This document shows positions 26,925-36,030 of a stretch of 64,000 bases of DNA, one piece after another. The DNA lies in contig NZ_FQVK01000015.1 of assembly GCF_900129345.1 (NCBI RefSeq), positions 36,240-100,239 on the forward strand, read 5' to 3'. Every line of letters starts with the position of its first letter. The first letter of the stretch is position 1. The position numbers were made by a program, and so were the translations under genes. Origin of the DNA: Ruegeria intermedia (GTDB lineage Bacteria > Pseudomonadota > Alphaproteobacteria > Rhodobacterales > Rhodobacteraceae). The notes under the pieces are model-generated. The model was not told where the DNA came from. It worked only from the letters and a program-made list of their open reading frames with translations, and searched no databases.

Positions 26925-27911
26925 TCAGCCCGACACCTTCAGAACGATCTTGCCGATATGGTCCGAGCTTTCCATCCGCGCATGCGCGGCCGCCGCTTCG
27001 GCCAGATCGAACGCGCTGTCCATGACCGGCGCAACCTTGCCCGCCTCCAGCAGCGGCCAGACCGCCTCGTGCAGGTCCTGCGCGATCCGGGCCTTGGCCA
27101 GGTCGCTTTGCGGGCGCAGGGTACTGCCGGTCAGGGTCAGGCGTTTGACCATCATCAGGGCAAAGTTCAACTCGGCCACCGGCCCCTGCAGAAAGGCGAT
27201 CTGGACCAGCCGCCCATCCTCGGCCAGCGCCTTGACGTTGCGGGGGATATAGTCGCCGCCCACCATGTCGAGGATCAGGTCGGCCCCACCCTCGGCCCGC
27301 AGGGCGGCCACGAAATCGTCGGTCTTGTAGTTGATCGCCTTTTCCGCCCCCAGCGCCACGCAGGCCGCGCATTTCTCGTCGGACCCGGCGGTGGCAAAGA
27401 CCCGGGCGCCGAACGCGTTGGCCAATTGGATCGCGGTGGTGCCGATGCCGCTGGAGCCGCCATGCACCAGGAACCGCTCGCCCGCCTTCAGCCCGCCGCG
27501 GGTGAAGACGTTCGACCAGACGGTAAAGAAGGTTTCGGGCAGGCAGGCGGCCTGTTTCATATCCATGCCGTCGGGCACCGGCAGACAATGCGCCGCGGGC
27601 GTGGCGACATATTCGGCATAGCCGCCACCGGGCAGCAAGGCGCAGACCTTGTCGCCCAGAGCCAGACCCGAGACCCCCGCACCGATGGCGACCACCTCGC
27701 CCGACGCTTCGAGCCCCGGAAGATCGCTGGCCCCCGGCGGCGGATCGTAGGCCCCGGCCCGCTGCAACGCATCAGGGCGGTTGACGCCGGCATAGGCCAC
27801 CTTCAGAACCACCTGACCATGGCCGGGTTCGGGTATGGGGCGCTCGGTCAGTTGCAGAACATCCGGGCCACCCGGCGAGGTGATCTCGACAGCGCGCATC
27901 ATCTTGGTCAT
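26925..27911 (-). CDS. NAD(P)H quinone oxidoreductase (PIG3/TP53I3-like)
   Basis: A 328-residue medium-chain reductase. It starts MTKMMRAVEITSPGGPDVLQ; early motifs are AGVNRPDALQRAGAYDPPPG and the nucleotide site HGGSSGIGTTAIQLA, both typical of the PIG3 quinone reductase family. The ATG at 27911 has AAGGAG about 8 nt upstream. It follows the COQ9 gene on the same strand with 64 bp between, so co-transcription is possible and would link it to quinone metabolism. Confidence 0.9.
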   Translation of the reverse strand: MTKMMRAVEITSPGGPDVLQLTERPIPEPGHGQVVLKVAYAGVNRPDALQRAGAYDPPPGASDLPGLEASGEVVAIGAGVSGLALGDKVCALLPGGGYAEYVATPAAHCLPVPDGMDMKQAACLPETFFTVWSNVFTRGGLKAGERFLVHGGSSGIGTTAIQLANAFGARVFATAGSDEKCAACVALGAEKAINYKTDDFVAALRAEGGADLILDMVGGDYIPRNVKALAEDGRLVQIAFLQGPVAELNFALMMVKRLTLTGSTLRPQSDLAKARIAQDLHEAVWPLLEAGKVAPVMDSAFDLAEAAAAHARMESSDHIGKIVLKVSG

Positions 27912-27975
27912 CGGCAAATCTCCTTTGCGCAACGGGTATCAGGCAAATCGGCAAAGGCCCAGCGGGAACAGCCGC

Positions 27976-28668
27976 TTACCTGCGCGGGTGCAGCATGCCC
28001 GGCAGGTCGGCGCGCATCCGGGCCGGAGCCCGCACCTGGCCGGCCAGCCAGTTGGGAACGGCCAGAAACGGCCGCATCAGCGGGTTCTTGTTCACCTGCG
28101 CCTTGAGCTTTTCGAACTGCATTACGTTTTCGATGCGACGGTCCAGAAAGTCCCATGTGCGCTGATGGTCGGGGCTGTCATCACCCAGCCAGAACAGCAC
28201 GGTCGAGGAATATACCCCCGACAGCGTCGCGCGTTTGGTGTACCAGTTCACGTCTTCGGACGTGTCGCCCAGCGCATTCCAGATCAGGTCACAAGTGCCC
28301 CAGACCGCCTTGGCGCCGTCACCGGCATACATGGGCAGGGAAAACAGGGCCACGCCCCGGCGCACGGCCTCTTTGTCGGGAACCGCCTGCAGGCGGAACC
28401 GAACCGCCGCCGCGATCCGGTCGCGGAATTTCAGATCGCTCAGATCCTCGGATTTCAGCCGTTCCAGCATCGCTGCATCACCCCGGTCGTGAAAGGCCAA
28501 GGCCAGATCGACCGCGCCGCGCGGACAGATCGCGCGCGCCAGCCCCTCGTCCAGGCCACAATCGGCAATCGCCGCGCGAAAACTGATGTCAGACCATCCG
28601 TCGAAGGGCACATGGGTCAGGATGGCGTCCAGCAGCTGCTGCTTGGCGTCTTCATAGGTCACGGTCAT
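27976..28668 (-). CDS. COQ9 family protein
   Basis: A 230-residue protein of the COQ9 family, a lipid-binding helper of ubiquinone hydroxylation in mitochondria and alphaproteobacteria. The N-terminal TetR-like fold reads QLLDAILTHVPFDGWSDISF; the conserved C-terminal part includes DVNWYTKRATLSGVYSSTVL and SPDHQRTWDFLDRRI, both strong family signatures. The start ATG at 28668 was chosen on homology; an upstream in-frame extension looks non-coding. It is divergent from rpsU. Confidence 0.92.
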   Translation of the reverse strand: MTVTYEDAKQQLLDAILTHVPFDGWSDISFRAAIADCGLDEGLARAICPRGAVDLALAFHDRGDAAMLERLKSEDLSDLKFRDRIAAAVRFRLQAVPDKEAVRRGVALFSLPMYAGDGAKAVWGTCDLIWNALGDTSEDVNWYTKRATLSGVYSSTVLFWLGDDSPDHQRTWDFLDRRIENVMQFEKLKAQVNKNPLMRPFLAVPNWLAGQVRAPARMRADLPGMLHPRR

Positions 28669-28780
28669 GGCGGCTCTCCAACTGTCTGGCATAGTACTAG
28701 ACAAGTTGGGCCCGCTTTGCTATACGGCCAATTCCTGCAATTTCCTTGCAACTCGAACTTAGAAAGGTGGTGACAACCAC

Positions 28781-28987
28781 ATGCAGGTTAGTGTTCGCGA
28801 CAACAATGTCGATCAGGCGCTTCGTGCCCTGAAGAAAAAGCTGCAGCGCGAAGGCGTGTTCCGCGAAATGAAGCTGAGGCAGCATTTCGAGAAACCGTCC
28901 GAGAAAAAAGCGCGCGAGAAAGCTGAAGCGATCCGCCGTGCCCGTAAACTGGCACGCAAGAAAGCCCAGCGCGAAGGTCTGCTCTGA
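28781..28987 (+). CDS. rpsU: 30S ribosomal protein S21
   Basis: A 68-residue very basic ribosomal protein: [20 protein letters not shown] with a long Lys/Arg/Ala helix at the end ([15 protein letters not shown]). Family members are 65-70 residues long in this class. AAAGGTGG lies 8 nt upstream of the ATG. A terminator hairpin follows. Confidence 0.96.
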   Translation: MQVSVRDNNVDQALRALKKKLQREGVFREMKLRQHFEKPSEKKAREKAEAIRRARKLARKKAQREGLL

Positions 28988-29019
28988 GCAAACCTCCTCC
29001 AGCTTTGGATGACACTATT

Positions 29020-29056
29020 TGACGACCCCCGAGGCCTGGCCCGGGGGTTTGTCGTT
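29020..29056 (+). terminator. Terminator after rpsU
   Basis: A hairpin with CGACCCCCG on the left and CGGGGG...GTCG on the right, with a 10-nt loop and TTT inside the right arm, starts about 33 bp past the rpsU stop. It is positioned to end the rpsU transcript. Confidence 0.65.
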
Positions 29057-29279
29057 TCAACCTTTGGTCTTGTTTCACCGGCTTGACCCTGTGTGCGCGG
29101 CAGGTCGCCATTTCCCGAAAGGCAATTTTTTGCCCGGCATTTTGCAGCGCAGCGCATCTCGCCTCGGCAGCATCGTGTCACCAATGCGCGCCTGCCCAGA
29201 GCAGCCCGCCAACACCGTCGATATCCCGCCCCTCATGTGAGCGCCACCGGAAGGACAAAAACACGAATCGAGGCAGAAA

Positions 29280-29804
29280 ATACCGACTGCAAGTGCATTC
29301 GAACGCACGATGCTGGACCTGATCAACCAGGACCGCACATCCCGCGGGTTCGAGAGGTTCCAGCGCGACGCAGCGGATGCAAGACGCCGGGTTCGACCTT
29401 TGGAGAACCTGGCGGACCGGCGAAAGCATCGCATGGCAGTCCGAACGCGGGCAGCCCTGCATCATCGATGACGTGGCGCATTTGCACCAGAACCTGATCA
29501 ACAGCCCGAGCCACCGCGCTATATTCTGAACCCGGAACTCAAATATGTCGGGATCAGGGTCGAGAACGGCGCCATGCGGGGTTTCGAAGCGGTGATGCTC
29601 ACCCAGAACTTTGCCGCAACCGCCGCGGCAGTCATGCTGGAGATCGGCGATACGAATAATCCGCCGACGACGCCGGACGAAGTCGCCGTTCCGAAAGAGC
29701 CACGGCCGGAAACGCCGGAAGTGGACGCGGTTGACCGCGGTGAGTCCGACCCCTTCTGCTTTGACGCTCAGGCCTTCCTGGATGAAATCGCCGGCTTTCT
29801 CTAA
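29280..29804 (+). pseudogene. CAP-domain (SCP/PR1-like) protein, broken
   Basis: Three frames together spell a CAP-domain protein. Frame 1 from about 29280 reads ASAFERTMLDLINQDRTSRG, but where a start ATG is expected there is ATA. From about 29378 the next part continues in another frame, MQDAGFDLWRTWRTGESIAW then HLHQNLINSPSHRAIF and a stop at about 29530; around 40 residues of the usual domain are missing at the join. The third frame resumes ILNPELKYVGIRVENG and VMLTQNFA and runs to the TAA at 29804 with a Pro/Glu-rich tail. The active-site His region is thus partly lost. In related marine bacteria such proteins are secreted. Confidence 0.82.
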
Positions 29805-30003
29805 AACCTGCAAGCGCAGATCGACGAATTCGATTGAACGGACGACAGGAACAGCGACACGGTCATGGCAGGCACCGATGATCTCGACATGATGGCGACC
29901 GCCGGCGCCACTCCGGAAACCGGATCCGAACCCGTGGGCCCCGAAACAGCGCGCGGCCGACCATACCGGCCTCGCGCGTTCCGGCTCAGGTCTCTGGCCC
30001 TCT

Positions 30004-30966
30004 TCAATAGATCTTGGGCACGTACAACTCGTCGGGCAGCACGCGGCGCTCGTATTCGGGGTTGTATTTCCGGTCGGGCAACGTGACCTTTTCGTGCGGG
30101 ACTTTGTCATAGGGGATCTTGGTCAGGATGTGCTCCATGCAGTTCAGGCGCTCGCGCTTCTTGTCGTTGCCTTCGACGATGTACCAGGGCGCCTCGGGGA
30201 TGTTGGTGCGGAACAGCATGTCCTCCTTGGCCTTGGTATAGTCCTCCCAGCGGATGCGCGATTCGAGGTCCATCGGCGACAGTTTCCACTGTTTCATCGG
30301 GTCGTGGATCCGCATCAGGAACCGCAGCTGCTGTTCCTCGTCGGTGATCGAGAACCAGTATTTCAGCAGGATGATGCCGGACCGGACCAGCATCCGCTCG
30401 AATTCCGGAACGTCCTGGAAGAACTGTTCGACCTGGTCTTCGGTGGCAAAACCCATTACCCGCTCGACCCCGGCACGGTTGTACCAGGACCGGTCGAACA
30501 GCACGATCTCACCCGCGGCCGGCAGGTGCGGCACATAGCGCTGGAAATACCATTGGCTCTGTTCGCGCCGGCTGGGGGCCGGCAGCGCGACGACCCGTGC
30601 GACCCGCGGGTTCAGGCGCTGGGTGATCCGCTTGATCACGCCCCCCTTGCCCGCCGCATCGCGGCCTTCGAACAGAATGCAGACCTTGGCGCCGGTATGC
30701 TGAACCCAGTCCTGCACCTTGATCAGCTCGGCCTGAAGACGCAGCAGGTTGCGGAAATAGACCCGGCGATCCAGCATGTCGGGGTGCTGCTCGCGGTAGA
30801 TCTTGCGCACCTCCATCGACAGCATCGGCTCGCTGAACTCGATTTCGATATCCTCGTCCAACGTGTCCTGAAGCTCGGCCTCCAGCCAGTCGGGGGTGTC
30901 GTCCTCGGCACCGCGGTCGTTTTCGTTCTGGTCGGCCATCGGGGTTTGTTGTTCTTCTTCGGCCAT
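30004..30966 (-). CDS. ppk2: Polyphosphate kinase 2
   Basis: A 320-residue PPK2 family kinase, which uses polyphosphate to phosphorylate nucleoside diphosphates or the reverse. An acidic N-terminal tail (about 1-45) precedes the kinase domain. Walker A is GRDAAGKGGVIKR; the lid/second motif is LFDRSWYNRAGVERVMGF; the WKLSPMDLESRIRW segment is family-typical. AAGGAG lies about 8 nt before the ATG at 30966. Confidence 0.95.
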   Translation of the reverse strand: MAEEEQQTPMADQNENDRGAEDDTPDWLEAELQDTLDEDIEIEFSEPMLSMEVRKIYREQHPDMLDRRVYFRNLLRLQAELIKVQDWVQHTGAKVCILFEGRDAAGKGGVIKRITQRLNPRVARVVALPAPSRREQSQWYFQRYVPHLPAAGEIVLFDRSWYNRAGVERVMGFATEDQVEQFFQDVPEFERMLVRSGIILLKYWFSITDEEQQLRFLMRIHDPMKQWKLSPMDLESRIRWEDYTKAKEDMLFRTNIPEAPWYIVEGNDKKRERLNCMEHILTKIPYDKVPHEKVTLPDRKYNPEYERRVLPDELYVPKIY

Positions 30967-31099
30967 TTGGTTGCTCCTTGTCTTTCGTGGATGCGGGTCT
31001 TAGCCATCCCATGTAACCGGGACATGACGCGGCGGCGGCAGCCACCGGACCCCGATCTTGGCCCGGCCGCCGGGCAGACACAACCGCCGCCGGCCGCGC

Positions 31100-31558
31100 T
31101 CAAACCGGCAAAGCCGTGGTCTTGAACACCGTCCGCAACGCGAACGAACTCTGCATCTGCGCCACGCCCGGCAGCCGAGACAGATACTGGCGGTGAATGC
31201 GCGCGAAATCCTCGGTGTTTTCGGCCACGACCTTCAGCACATAGTCGGCGGTTCCGGCCATCAGGTGGCACTCCAGCACGTCGGGGATACGCCGCACCGC
31301 CTTCTCGAAAGCTTCCAGAACCTCTTCCGCCTGACCCTGCAGGGTGATTTCGACGAAAACGGTGGTCGGAACGCCCAGCTTGCGCGCATCCAGCAGGGCG
31401 ACATAGTCGCGGATATAGCCGTCGGCCTCGAGCCGCTGCACCCGACGGTGACAGGCCGAGGGCGACAGGTTCACCTGTTTGGACAGTTCCGCATTCGACA
31501 TCCGCCCCTTGCGCTGCAGCGCGGACAGAATCTTTCGGTCAGTCGCATCCAGGCTCAT
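31100..31558 (-). CDS. Lrp/AsnC family regulator (AldR-like)
   Basis: A 152-residue regulator: an N-terminal HTH (LDATDRKILSALQRKGRMSN then LSKQVNLSPSACHRRVQRLE) and a C-terminal RAM domain. Divergent from the alanine dehydrogenase gene, with a palindrome between them, so it is likely the alanine-responsive activator of ald, as known for AldR in other bacteria. Confidence 0.9.
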   Translation of the reverse strand: MSLDATDRKILSALQRKGRMSNAELSKQVNLSPSACHRRVQRLEADGYIRDYVALLDARKLGVPTTVFVEITLQGQAEEVLEAFEKAVRRIPDVLECHLMAGTADYVLKVVAENTEDFARIHRQYLSRLPGVAQMQSSFALRTVFKTTALPV

Positions 31559-31655
31559 TCGCGCACTTTCCTTGCGGTTTTGTTTGCAGTTTTCGCATTA
31601 TCTCCCTCATTTTAGGTCAACCGCGCACCGAGTTTCACAAAAATTGCGCGGCTTT

Positions 31656-31674
31656 CTGCACATAATTTGTGCAG
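31656..31674. promoter_or_regulatory. Inverted repeat in the ald promoter region
   Basis: CTGCACA-TAATT-TGTGCAG: two perfect 7-bp arms with a 5-bp AT-rich centre, 19 bp before the ald start codon and 98 bp from the Lrp-type gene. Position and AT-rich centre fit an operator of the Lrp/AldR family. Confidence 0.6.
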
Positions 31675-31693
31675 TTTGTGAACGGAGAGCCCA

Positions 31694-32812
31694 ATGAAAA
31701 TCGGTTGCCCAAAAGAAATCAAACCGCAGGAGTTCCGCGTCGGCATGACCCCGAACGCCGCGCAGGAGGCCGTCGCGCGCGGGCATGAGGTCATCATCGA
31801 ACGCGGCGCCGGCCTGGGGTCGGGGTTTGACGACGATGCCTATGTTGCCGCCGGTGCCCGTATCGTGGACACCGCCGCCGAGGTCTTCGCCACCGCCGAG
31901 ATGATCGTCAAGGTCAAGGAGCCCCAGGCGGTCGAGCGCAAGATGCTGCGCGAAGGCCAGGTGCTGTTCACCTATCTGCACCTCGCCCCCGACCCCGAGC
32001 AGACCAAGGATCTGCTGGCGTCCGGCTGCACCGCGATCGCCTATGAAACCGTGACCGATGCCAATGGCGGGCTGCCCCTGCTGGCACCGATGTCCGAAGT
32101 CGCCGGGCGCCTGGCCCCTCAGGTCGGTGCGTGGACGCTGCAAAAGGCCAATGGCGGGCGCGGCGTGTTGATGGGCGGCGTGCCGGGCGTGGGGCCGGCC
32201 AAGGTCGTGGTGATCGGCGGCGGGGTGGTCGGCACTCATGCCGCGCGCATCGCAGCCGGGATGGGCGCCGATGTCACGGTTCTGGACCGTTCGCTGCCGC
32301 GGCTGCGCTATCTGGACGATGTGTTCCGCGGCCAGTTCAAGAACCAGTATTCGACCGCCGGCGCCACGGCCGAGCTGATCCGCGATGCCGACATGGTGAT
32401 CGGCGCGGTGCTGATCCCTGGCGCGGCCGCGCCGAAACTGATCACGCGCGAACAGCTTTCAACGATGAAGCCCGGCGCGGTTCTGGTGGACGTTGCCATC
32501 GACCAGGGCGGGTGTTTCGAGACGTCGAAACCCACCACCCATGCCGAGCCGATCTACGAGGTCGACGGGATCATGCACTACTGCGTGGCCAACATGCCGG
32601 GCGCGGTCGCCCGGACCTCGACCATCGCTCTGGGCAACGCAACCATGCCCTTCATGCTGGCGCTGGCTGACAAGGGCTGGCGGCAGGCCTGCCAGGACGA
32701 CCCGCACCTGCTGGCCGGGCTGAATGTCCATGCCGGGCAGTTGACCTACTACGCCGTCGGCAAGGCGCTGGGGATCGACGTGGTCTCCCCGTCGGTTGTG
32801 ATCAAGGGCTGA
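31694..32812 (+). CDS. ald: Alanine dehydrogenase
   Basis: A 372-residue NAD-dependent enzyme interconverting alanine and pyruvate plus ammonia. It starts [20 protein letters not shown]; substrate residues are in [15 protein letters not shown], and the dinucleotide site is [20 protein letters not shown]. The length is that of the family. The divergent Lrp-type regulator suggests induction by alanine for catabolism. Confidence 0.97.
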   Translation: MKIGCPKEIKPQEFRVGMTPNAAQEAVARGHEVIIERGAGLGSGFDDDAYVAAGARIVDTAAEVFATAEMIVKVKEPQAVERKMLREGQVLFTYLHLAPDPEQTKDLLASGCTAIAYETVTDANGGLPLLAPMSEVAGRLAPQVGAWTLQKANGGRGVLMGGVPGVGPAKVVVIGGGVVGTHAARIAAGMGADVTVLDRSLPRLRYLDDVFRGQFKNQYSTAGATAELIRDADMVIGAVLIPGAAAPKLITREQLSTMKPGAVLVDVAIDQGGCFETSKPTTHAEPIYEVDGIMHYCVANMPGAVARTSTIALGNATMPFMLALADKGWRQACQDDPHLLAGLNVHAGQLTYYAVGKALGIDVVSPSVVIKG

Positions 32813-32834
32813 TCCCGCATCGGCAGAAACAACC

Positions 32835-32857
32835 GCGCCGCGCGTTTCGCGCGGCGC
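32835..32857. terminator. Hairpin between ald and mscS
   Basis: A perfect 10-bp inverted repeat, GCGCCGCGCG and CGCGCGGCGC, with a TTT loop, 23 bp past the ald stop, between convergent genes. There is no T-run, so its strength as a terminator is uncertain. A second, shorter hairpin (CCCGCC...GGCGGG) is at about 32889-32905. Confidence 0.55.
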
Positions 32858-32910
32858 CACGCCCAACCGGAACAGGGCATTTCCAATGCCCGCCTGACGG
32901 GCGGGAGCGC

Positions 32911-33717
32911 TCAGCCCTCCTTGTGGATCTCCACGGAATGCGGATAGGGGATCGAGATGCCCTTGGCATCGAACGCCTCTTTCACCGCCTTGGTCAGATC
33001 GAACTTTACGTCCCAATAGTCGTCGGCGGCACACCACAGGCGCGCGGTCAGATCGACCGAGCTGTCGCCCAGGTTGGTCACCCGCACCCAAGGCTCGGGG
33101 TCGGCATGAACGCGGCCGTCTGCTTCTGCGACATCCAGAATGATCCTCATCGCCTCGTCGGCGCTGTCGCCATAGTCGATCCCGAACACCAGGTCCACGC
33201 GCCGCGTGTCATGGGCCGAGTAGTTGGTGATGATCGACCCCCAGGCCTGACCGTTGGGCACGATGATCTGAACGTTGTCCGGCGTCACCAGTTCGGTGGT
33301 GAACAGGTTCAGATCCTTCACCGTTCCGGCCGTCCCGCCGATATCGACATACTGCCCCAACTTGTAAGGTCGAAACACGACCAGCATCACACCGGCGGCA
33401 AGATCGCTGAGCGTACCTTGCAGCGCAAGACCGATCGCCAGCGAGGCGGCGCCCAGAATGGCAACGATGCTGGTTGCCTCGATTCCGAAAATGCCCAGCA
33501 CGGCGACCAGCACGATGGCCAGGATCACCCATTTGACCGAGCTGGCGGCGAAATTCCCCAGGGTCGGGTCTATCTGCGGGGTCGAATTGATCCGCCGGCG
33601 CACAACGCCTGCCACGGCGCCTGCCGCGACCCAGCCCACGATCAGAACAATTGCCGCCTTGATCGCGTTCATGATCACCGGGGCAAAAGCCCCGACCTCG
33701 TTCACAACATCCTGCAA
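32911..33717 (-). CDS. mscS: Small-conductance mechanosensitive channel (MscS family)
   Basis: A 268-residue channel that opens under membrane tension to release solutes. Three N-terminal helices (about 10-105) end with the pore helix ILGAASLAIGLALQGTLSDL, followed by the vestibule domain with VRYKLGQYVDIGG-like sequence (FRPYKLGQYVDIGGTAG). It begins with a TTG codon at 33717, preceded by AAAGGAGG at 6-7 nt, a strong ribosome site. The length is close to that of E. coli MscS. Confidence 0.92.
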   Translation of the reverse strand: MQDVVNEVGAFAPVIMNAIKAAIVLIVGWVAAGAVAGVVRRRINSTPQIDPTLGNFAASSVKWVILAIVLVAVLGIFGIEATSIVAILGAASLAIGLALQGTLSDLAAGVMLVVFRPYKLGQYVDIGGTAGTVKDLNLFTTELVTPDNVQIIVPNGQAWGSIITNYSAHDTRRVDLVFGIDYGDSADEAMRIILDVAEADGRVHADPEPWVRVTNLGDSSVDLTARLWCAADDYWDVKFDLTKAVKEAFDAKGISIPYPHSVEIHKEG

Positions 33718-33843
33718 TTTCGCCTCCTTTCACGCGGGCAATCCCGCGCGGTTCGTACGGGATTTCAACAAAGTCTGGGCGAAACCGGGGCCTGGGTCTA
33801 GGAGGGAATTCCCGCCGATTTCCCCCTGCGTGGGCCCACCTGC

Positions 33844-34293
33844 CTAGCCGGGCAGTTTCCCGGTCAGCACATAACGCAGAATCTCGACCACCTGACGAGG
33901 CTCCTCGGCTACCGCCAAGGCGGCGGCATCCACCTCTTTCAGCGCATGCTGATGCTCGGGACCGTGCAACACGATGATCGACTTGCCCAAGGCTGCCGCA
34001 TAGCCCGCGTCAAAGGCCGCGTTCCACTGCTTGTACTTGCCCCCGAACCGCACCACGACGACATCGGCATCGGCGATCCCCTTTCGGGTTCGGATCGCGT
34101 TGACCATCGCGCCTTTGTGGTCGTGCCAGTACTTGTTCGGCTCGGCCCCCAGAATTGCGACCCCGCAATCGTCGCTGGCCGCATGATCGGTCACCGGGCT
34201 GTTGAACGTGACATCCAGCCCCTGCGCGCCTTCGATGATCTGTTCGCGCCAATCCGTGTGGATCTCGCCCGACAGGTAGACATTCAAACCCAT
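33844..34293 (-). CDS. YtoQ family protein
   Basis: A 149-residue protein beginning MGLNVYLSGEIHTDWREQII. The fold looks like the nucleoside 2-deoxyribosyltransferase/TIR-like class: GEIHTDWRE and an acidic loop DHAASDDCGVAILG, then VVVVRFGGKYKQWNAAFDAGY. YtoQ proteins are widespread but of unknown function. GGAGGG precedes the ATG at 34293. It is downstream of the methyltransferase gene on the same strand (89 bp gap). Confidence 0.85.
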   Translation of the reverse strand: MGLNVYLSGEIHTDWREQIIEGAQGLDVTFNSPVTDHAASDDCGVAILGAEPNKYWHDHKGAMVNAIRTRKGIADADVVVVRFGGKYKQWNAAFDAGYAAALGKSIIVLHGPEHQHALKEVDAAALAVAEEPRQVVEILRYVLTGKLPG

Positions 34294-34382
34294 TGCACCC
34301 TCCGCATTTTGCTTCTGGCCCTGCTTACTGTCCAAACCCGCAAAGCCCAATGCGGAAGTTGCCTGCCGATGCGGCGCTGGCG

Positions 34383-35015
34383 TCACAGTTTGCGGGCCAC
34401 CAGATAGCGCGAGGGCGGTTTCGCCGGGAAATTCCCGCTTTCGATGATCTCGAACCCGGCCTTTTCAATGGCCGTTTCCAGCGTCTTGATGTCGAATTGG
34501 CTGACGAATGGCGCCTTGCCCAAAAGCTGCATGACCGGCAAGAGCAGCTTCAGCAAGCCGAACTTGAACCCCAAACCACCTTGGGCAAGGCACGGCGTTT
34601 TCGAGATGAACAGACCGCCGGGTCTCAACACCTCATGAACCCCGGCCAGCGTCGCCTCTAGATCCCGGATCAGGTGCAGCAGATTGAACGCCATCACCAC
34701 ATCATAGGCCCAATTCGGGGGGCGGTTGGCGTCGGCCTCGACAAAGACAACGTTTTCGATCTGCTCCTCTTGCGCCAGCCTGCGGCCCACGGCCAACATG
34801 CCCGGAGAGACATCGCTCGCCGTGATCGTATCCGCATGGCCGGACAGCCGCAGCGCGGTGCGCCCGGTTCCGCAGCCCAGTTCCAGCACCTGATCGGTCG
34901 GCTTCAGATAGGACACCGTGCGTTGCAACGTGTGCTCATAGGACTCCATGTCCCGGATCGGGGATTTCGCGTATTTCTCGGCGATTCCGTCCCAGAATTT
35001 GGCTGTGGCGGTCAT
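34383..35015 (-). CDS. Class I SAM-dependent methyltransferase
   Basis: A 210-residue Rossmann methyltransferase. SAM motif I is VLELGCGTGRTALRL (near residue 48), motif II carries FVEADANRPPNWAYDVVMAF, then HLIRDLEATLAGVHEVLRPG. A hydrophobic C-terminal part (LGFKFGLLKLLLPVMQLLGK) suggests a membrane-associated substrate. The substrate is not predictable. Divergent from the LysR gene. Confidence 0.85.
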   Translation of the reverse strand: MTATAKFWDGIAEKYAKSPIRDMESYEHTLQRTVSYLKPTDQVLELGCGTGRTALRLSGHADTITASDVSPGMLAVGRRLAQEEQIENVVFVEADANRPPNWAYDVVMAFNLLHLIRDLEATLAGVHEVLRPGGLFISKTPCLAQGGLGFKFGLLKLLLPVMQLLGKAPFVSQFDIKTLETAIEKAGFEIIESGNFPAKPPSRYLVARKL

Positions 35016-35099
35016 GTCGGCTCTCCTTTGAGCGCAAGGTAGTGATACGCGTTTCAAAGGTGAATTGCCGAAATTCGCAGAATCCTTATACATTCATGC

Positions 35100-35984
35100 A
35101 TGGATGATCCGCGCAAATTCGACTGGAACCATATCCGCGCCTTTCTGGCCACGGCCGAGACCGGCTCGCTCTCGGCCGCGGCACGACGATTGGACCAGAC
35201 ACAACCGACCCTCAGCCGCCAGATCGCCGCGCTTGAATCCGACCTGGGCGTGATGCTGTTCGAACGGGTCGGCCGATCACTTCAGATCACCACCGCCGGG
35301 GTCGAGCTGTTGGAGCACACCCGGACCATGGGCGCAGCTGCAGATCGCATTGCGTTGGCGGCGTCCGGTCAGGCGCAGTTGATCGAGGGACTGGTGCGGA
35401 TCACGGCAAGCGACGTGATGTCGGCCTATATCCTGCCGGATCTGCTGCGCCAGATCCGCGCGCAGGCCCCGAAACTGCGGATAGACGTGATCGCCGCAAA
35501 CGACATTCGCGATCTGATGCGGCGCGAGGCGGATATCGCCATCCGCCATGTCCGCCCCGACCAGCCCGACCTGATCGCAAAACGGGTGCAGGAGGCCGAC
35601 GGGCATTTCTATGCCGCCACCGCCTACCTGAACCGCGCTGGACGCCCCAAGTCCCTGTCGGACCTGTCCCGGCACGCGTTCATCAGTTTCGGCGACACCG
35701 CGCAGATGATCGCCTATTTCGAACCGATCGGCCTGCACCTGACGGAAGAGAACTTCCGGCTGGGGTCGCAGAGCGGCATCGTCGCGTGGGAGTATGCCCG
35801 GCAGGGCTTTGGCATCGCGCCCATGTCCGAGTCGGTGGGCGATGCCACGCCGGACATGGAGCGCGTCCTTCCCGACATGGAGCCGTTGCGGTTCCCGATC
35901 TGGCTGACCACCCATCGCGAGCTGCATACCAGCCGCCGCATCCGTCTGGTCTTTGACCTGCTGGCGGAGTTTTTCGCAAAATGA
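35100..35984 (+). CDS. LysR family transcriptional regulator
   Basis: A 294-residue regulator with an N-terminal winged HTH (FDWNHIRAFLATAETGSLSA then AARRLDQTQPTLSRQIAALE) and a C-terminal periplasmic-binding-like effector domain. LysR proteins often control a divergent neighbour; here that is the methyltransferase gene 84 bp away. Effector unknown. Confidence 0.92.
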   Translation: MDDPRKFDWNHIRAFLATAETGSLSAAARRLDQTQPTLSRQIAALESDLGVMLFERVGRSLQITTAGVELLEHTRTMGAAADRIALAASGQAQLIEGLVRITASDVMSAYILPDLLRQIRAQAPKLRIDVIAANDIRDLMRREADIAIRHVRPDQPDLIAKRVQEADGHFYAATAYLNRAGRPKSLSDLSRHAFISFGDTAQMIAYFEPIGLHLTEENFRLGSQSGIVAWEYARQGFGIAPMSESVGDATPDMERVLPDMEPLRFPIWLTTHRELHTSRRIRLVFDLLAEFFAK

Positions 35985-35985
35985 A

Positions 35986-36010
35986 ACACGCGCGCCATCG
36001 GCGCGCGTGT
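35986..36010. terminator. Terminator between convergent lysR and pheT
   Basis: A perfect 11-bp stem, ACACGCGCGCC and GGCGCGCGTGT, with a 3-nt loop. On the minus strand it is followed by TTTCATTTT, so it best serves the pheT transcript, 20 bp beyond its stop codon. Confidence 0.75.
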
Positions 36011-36030
36011 CACTTCGGGTTCAAGCCACC

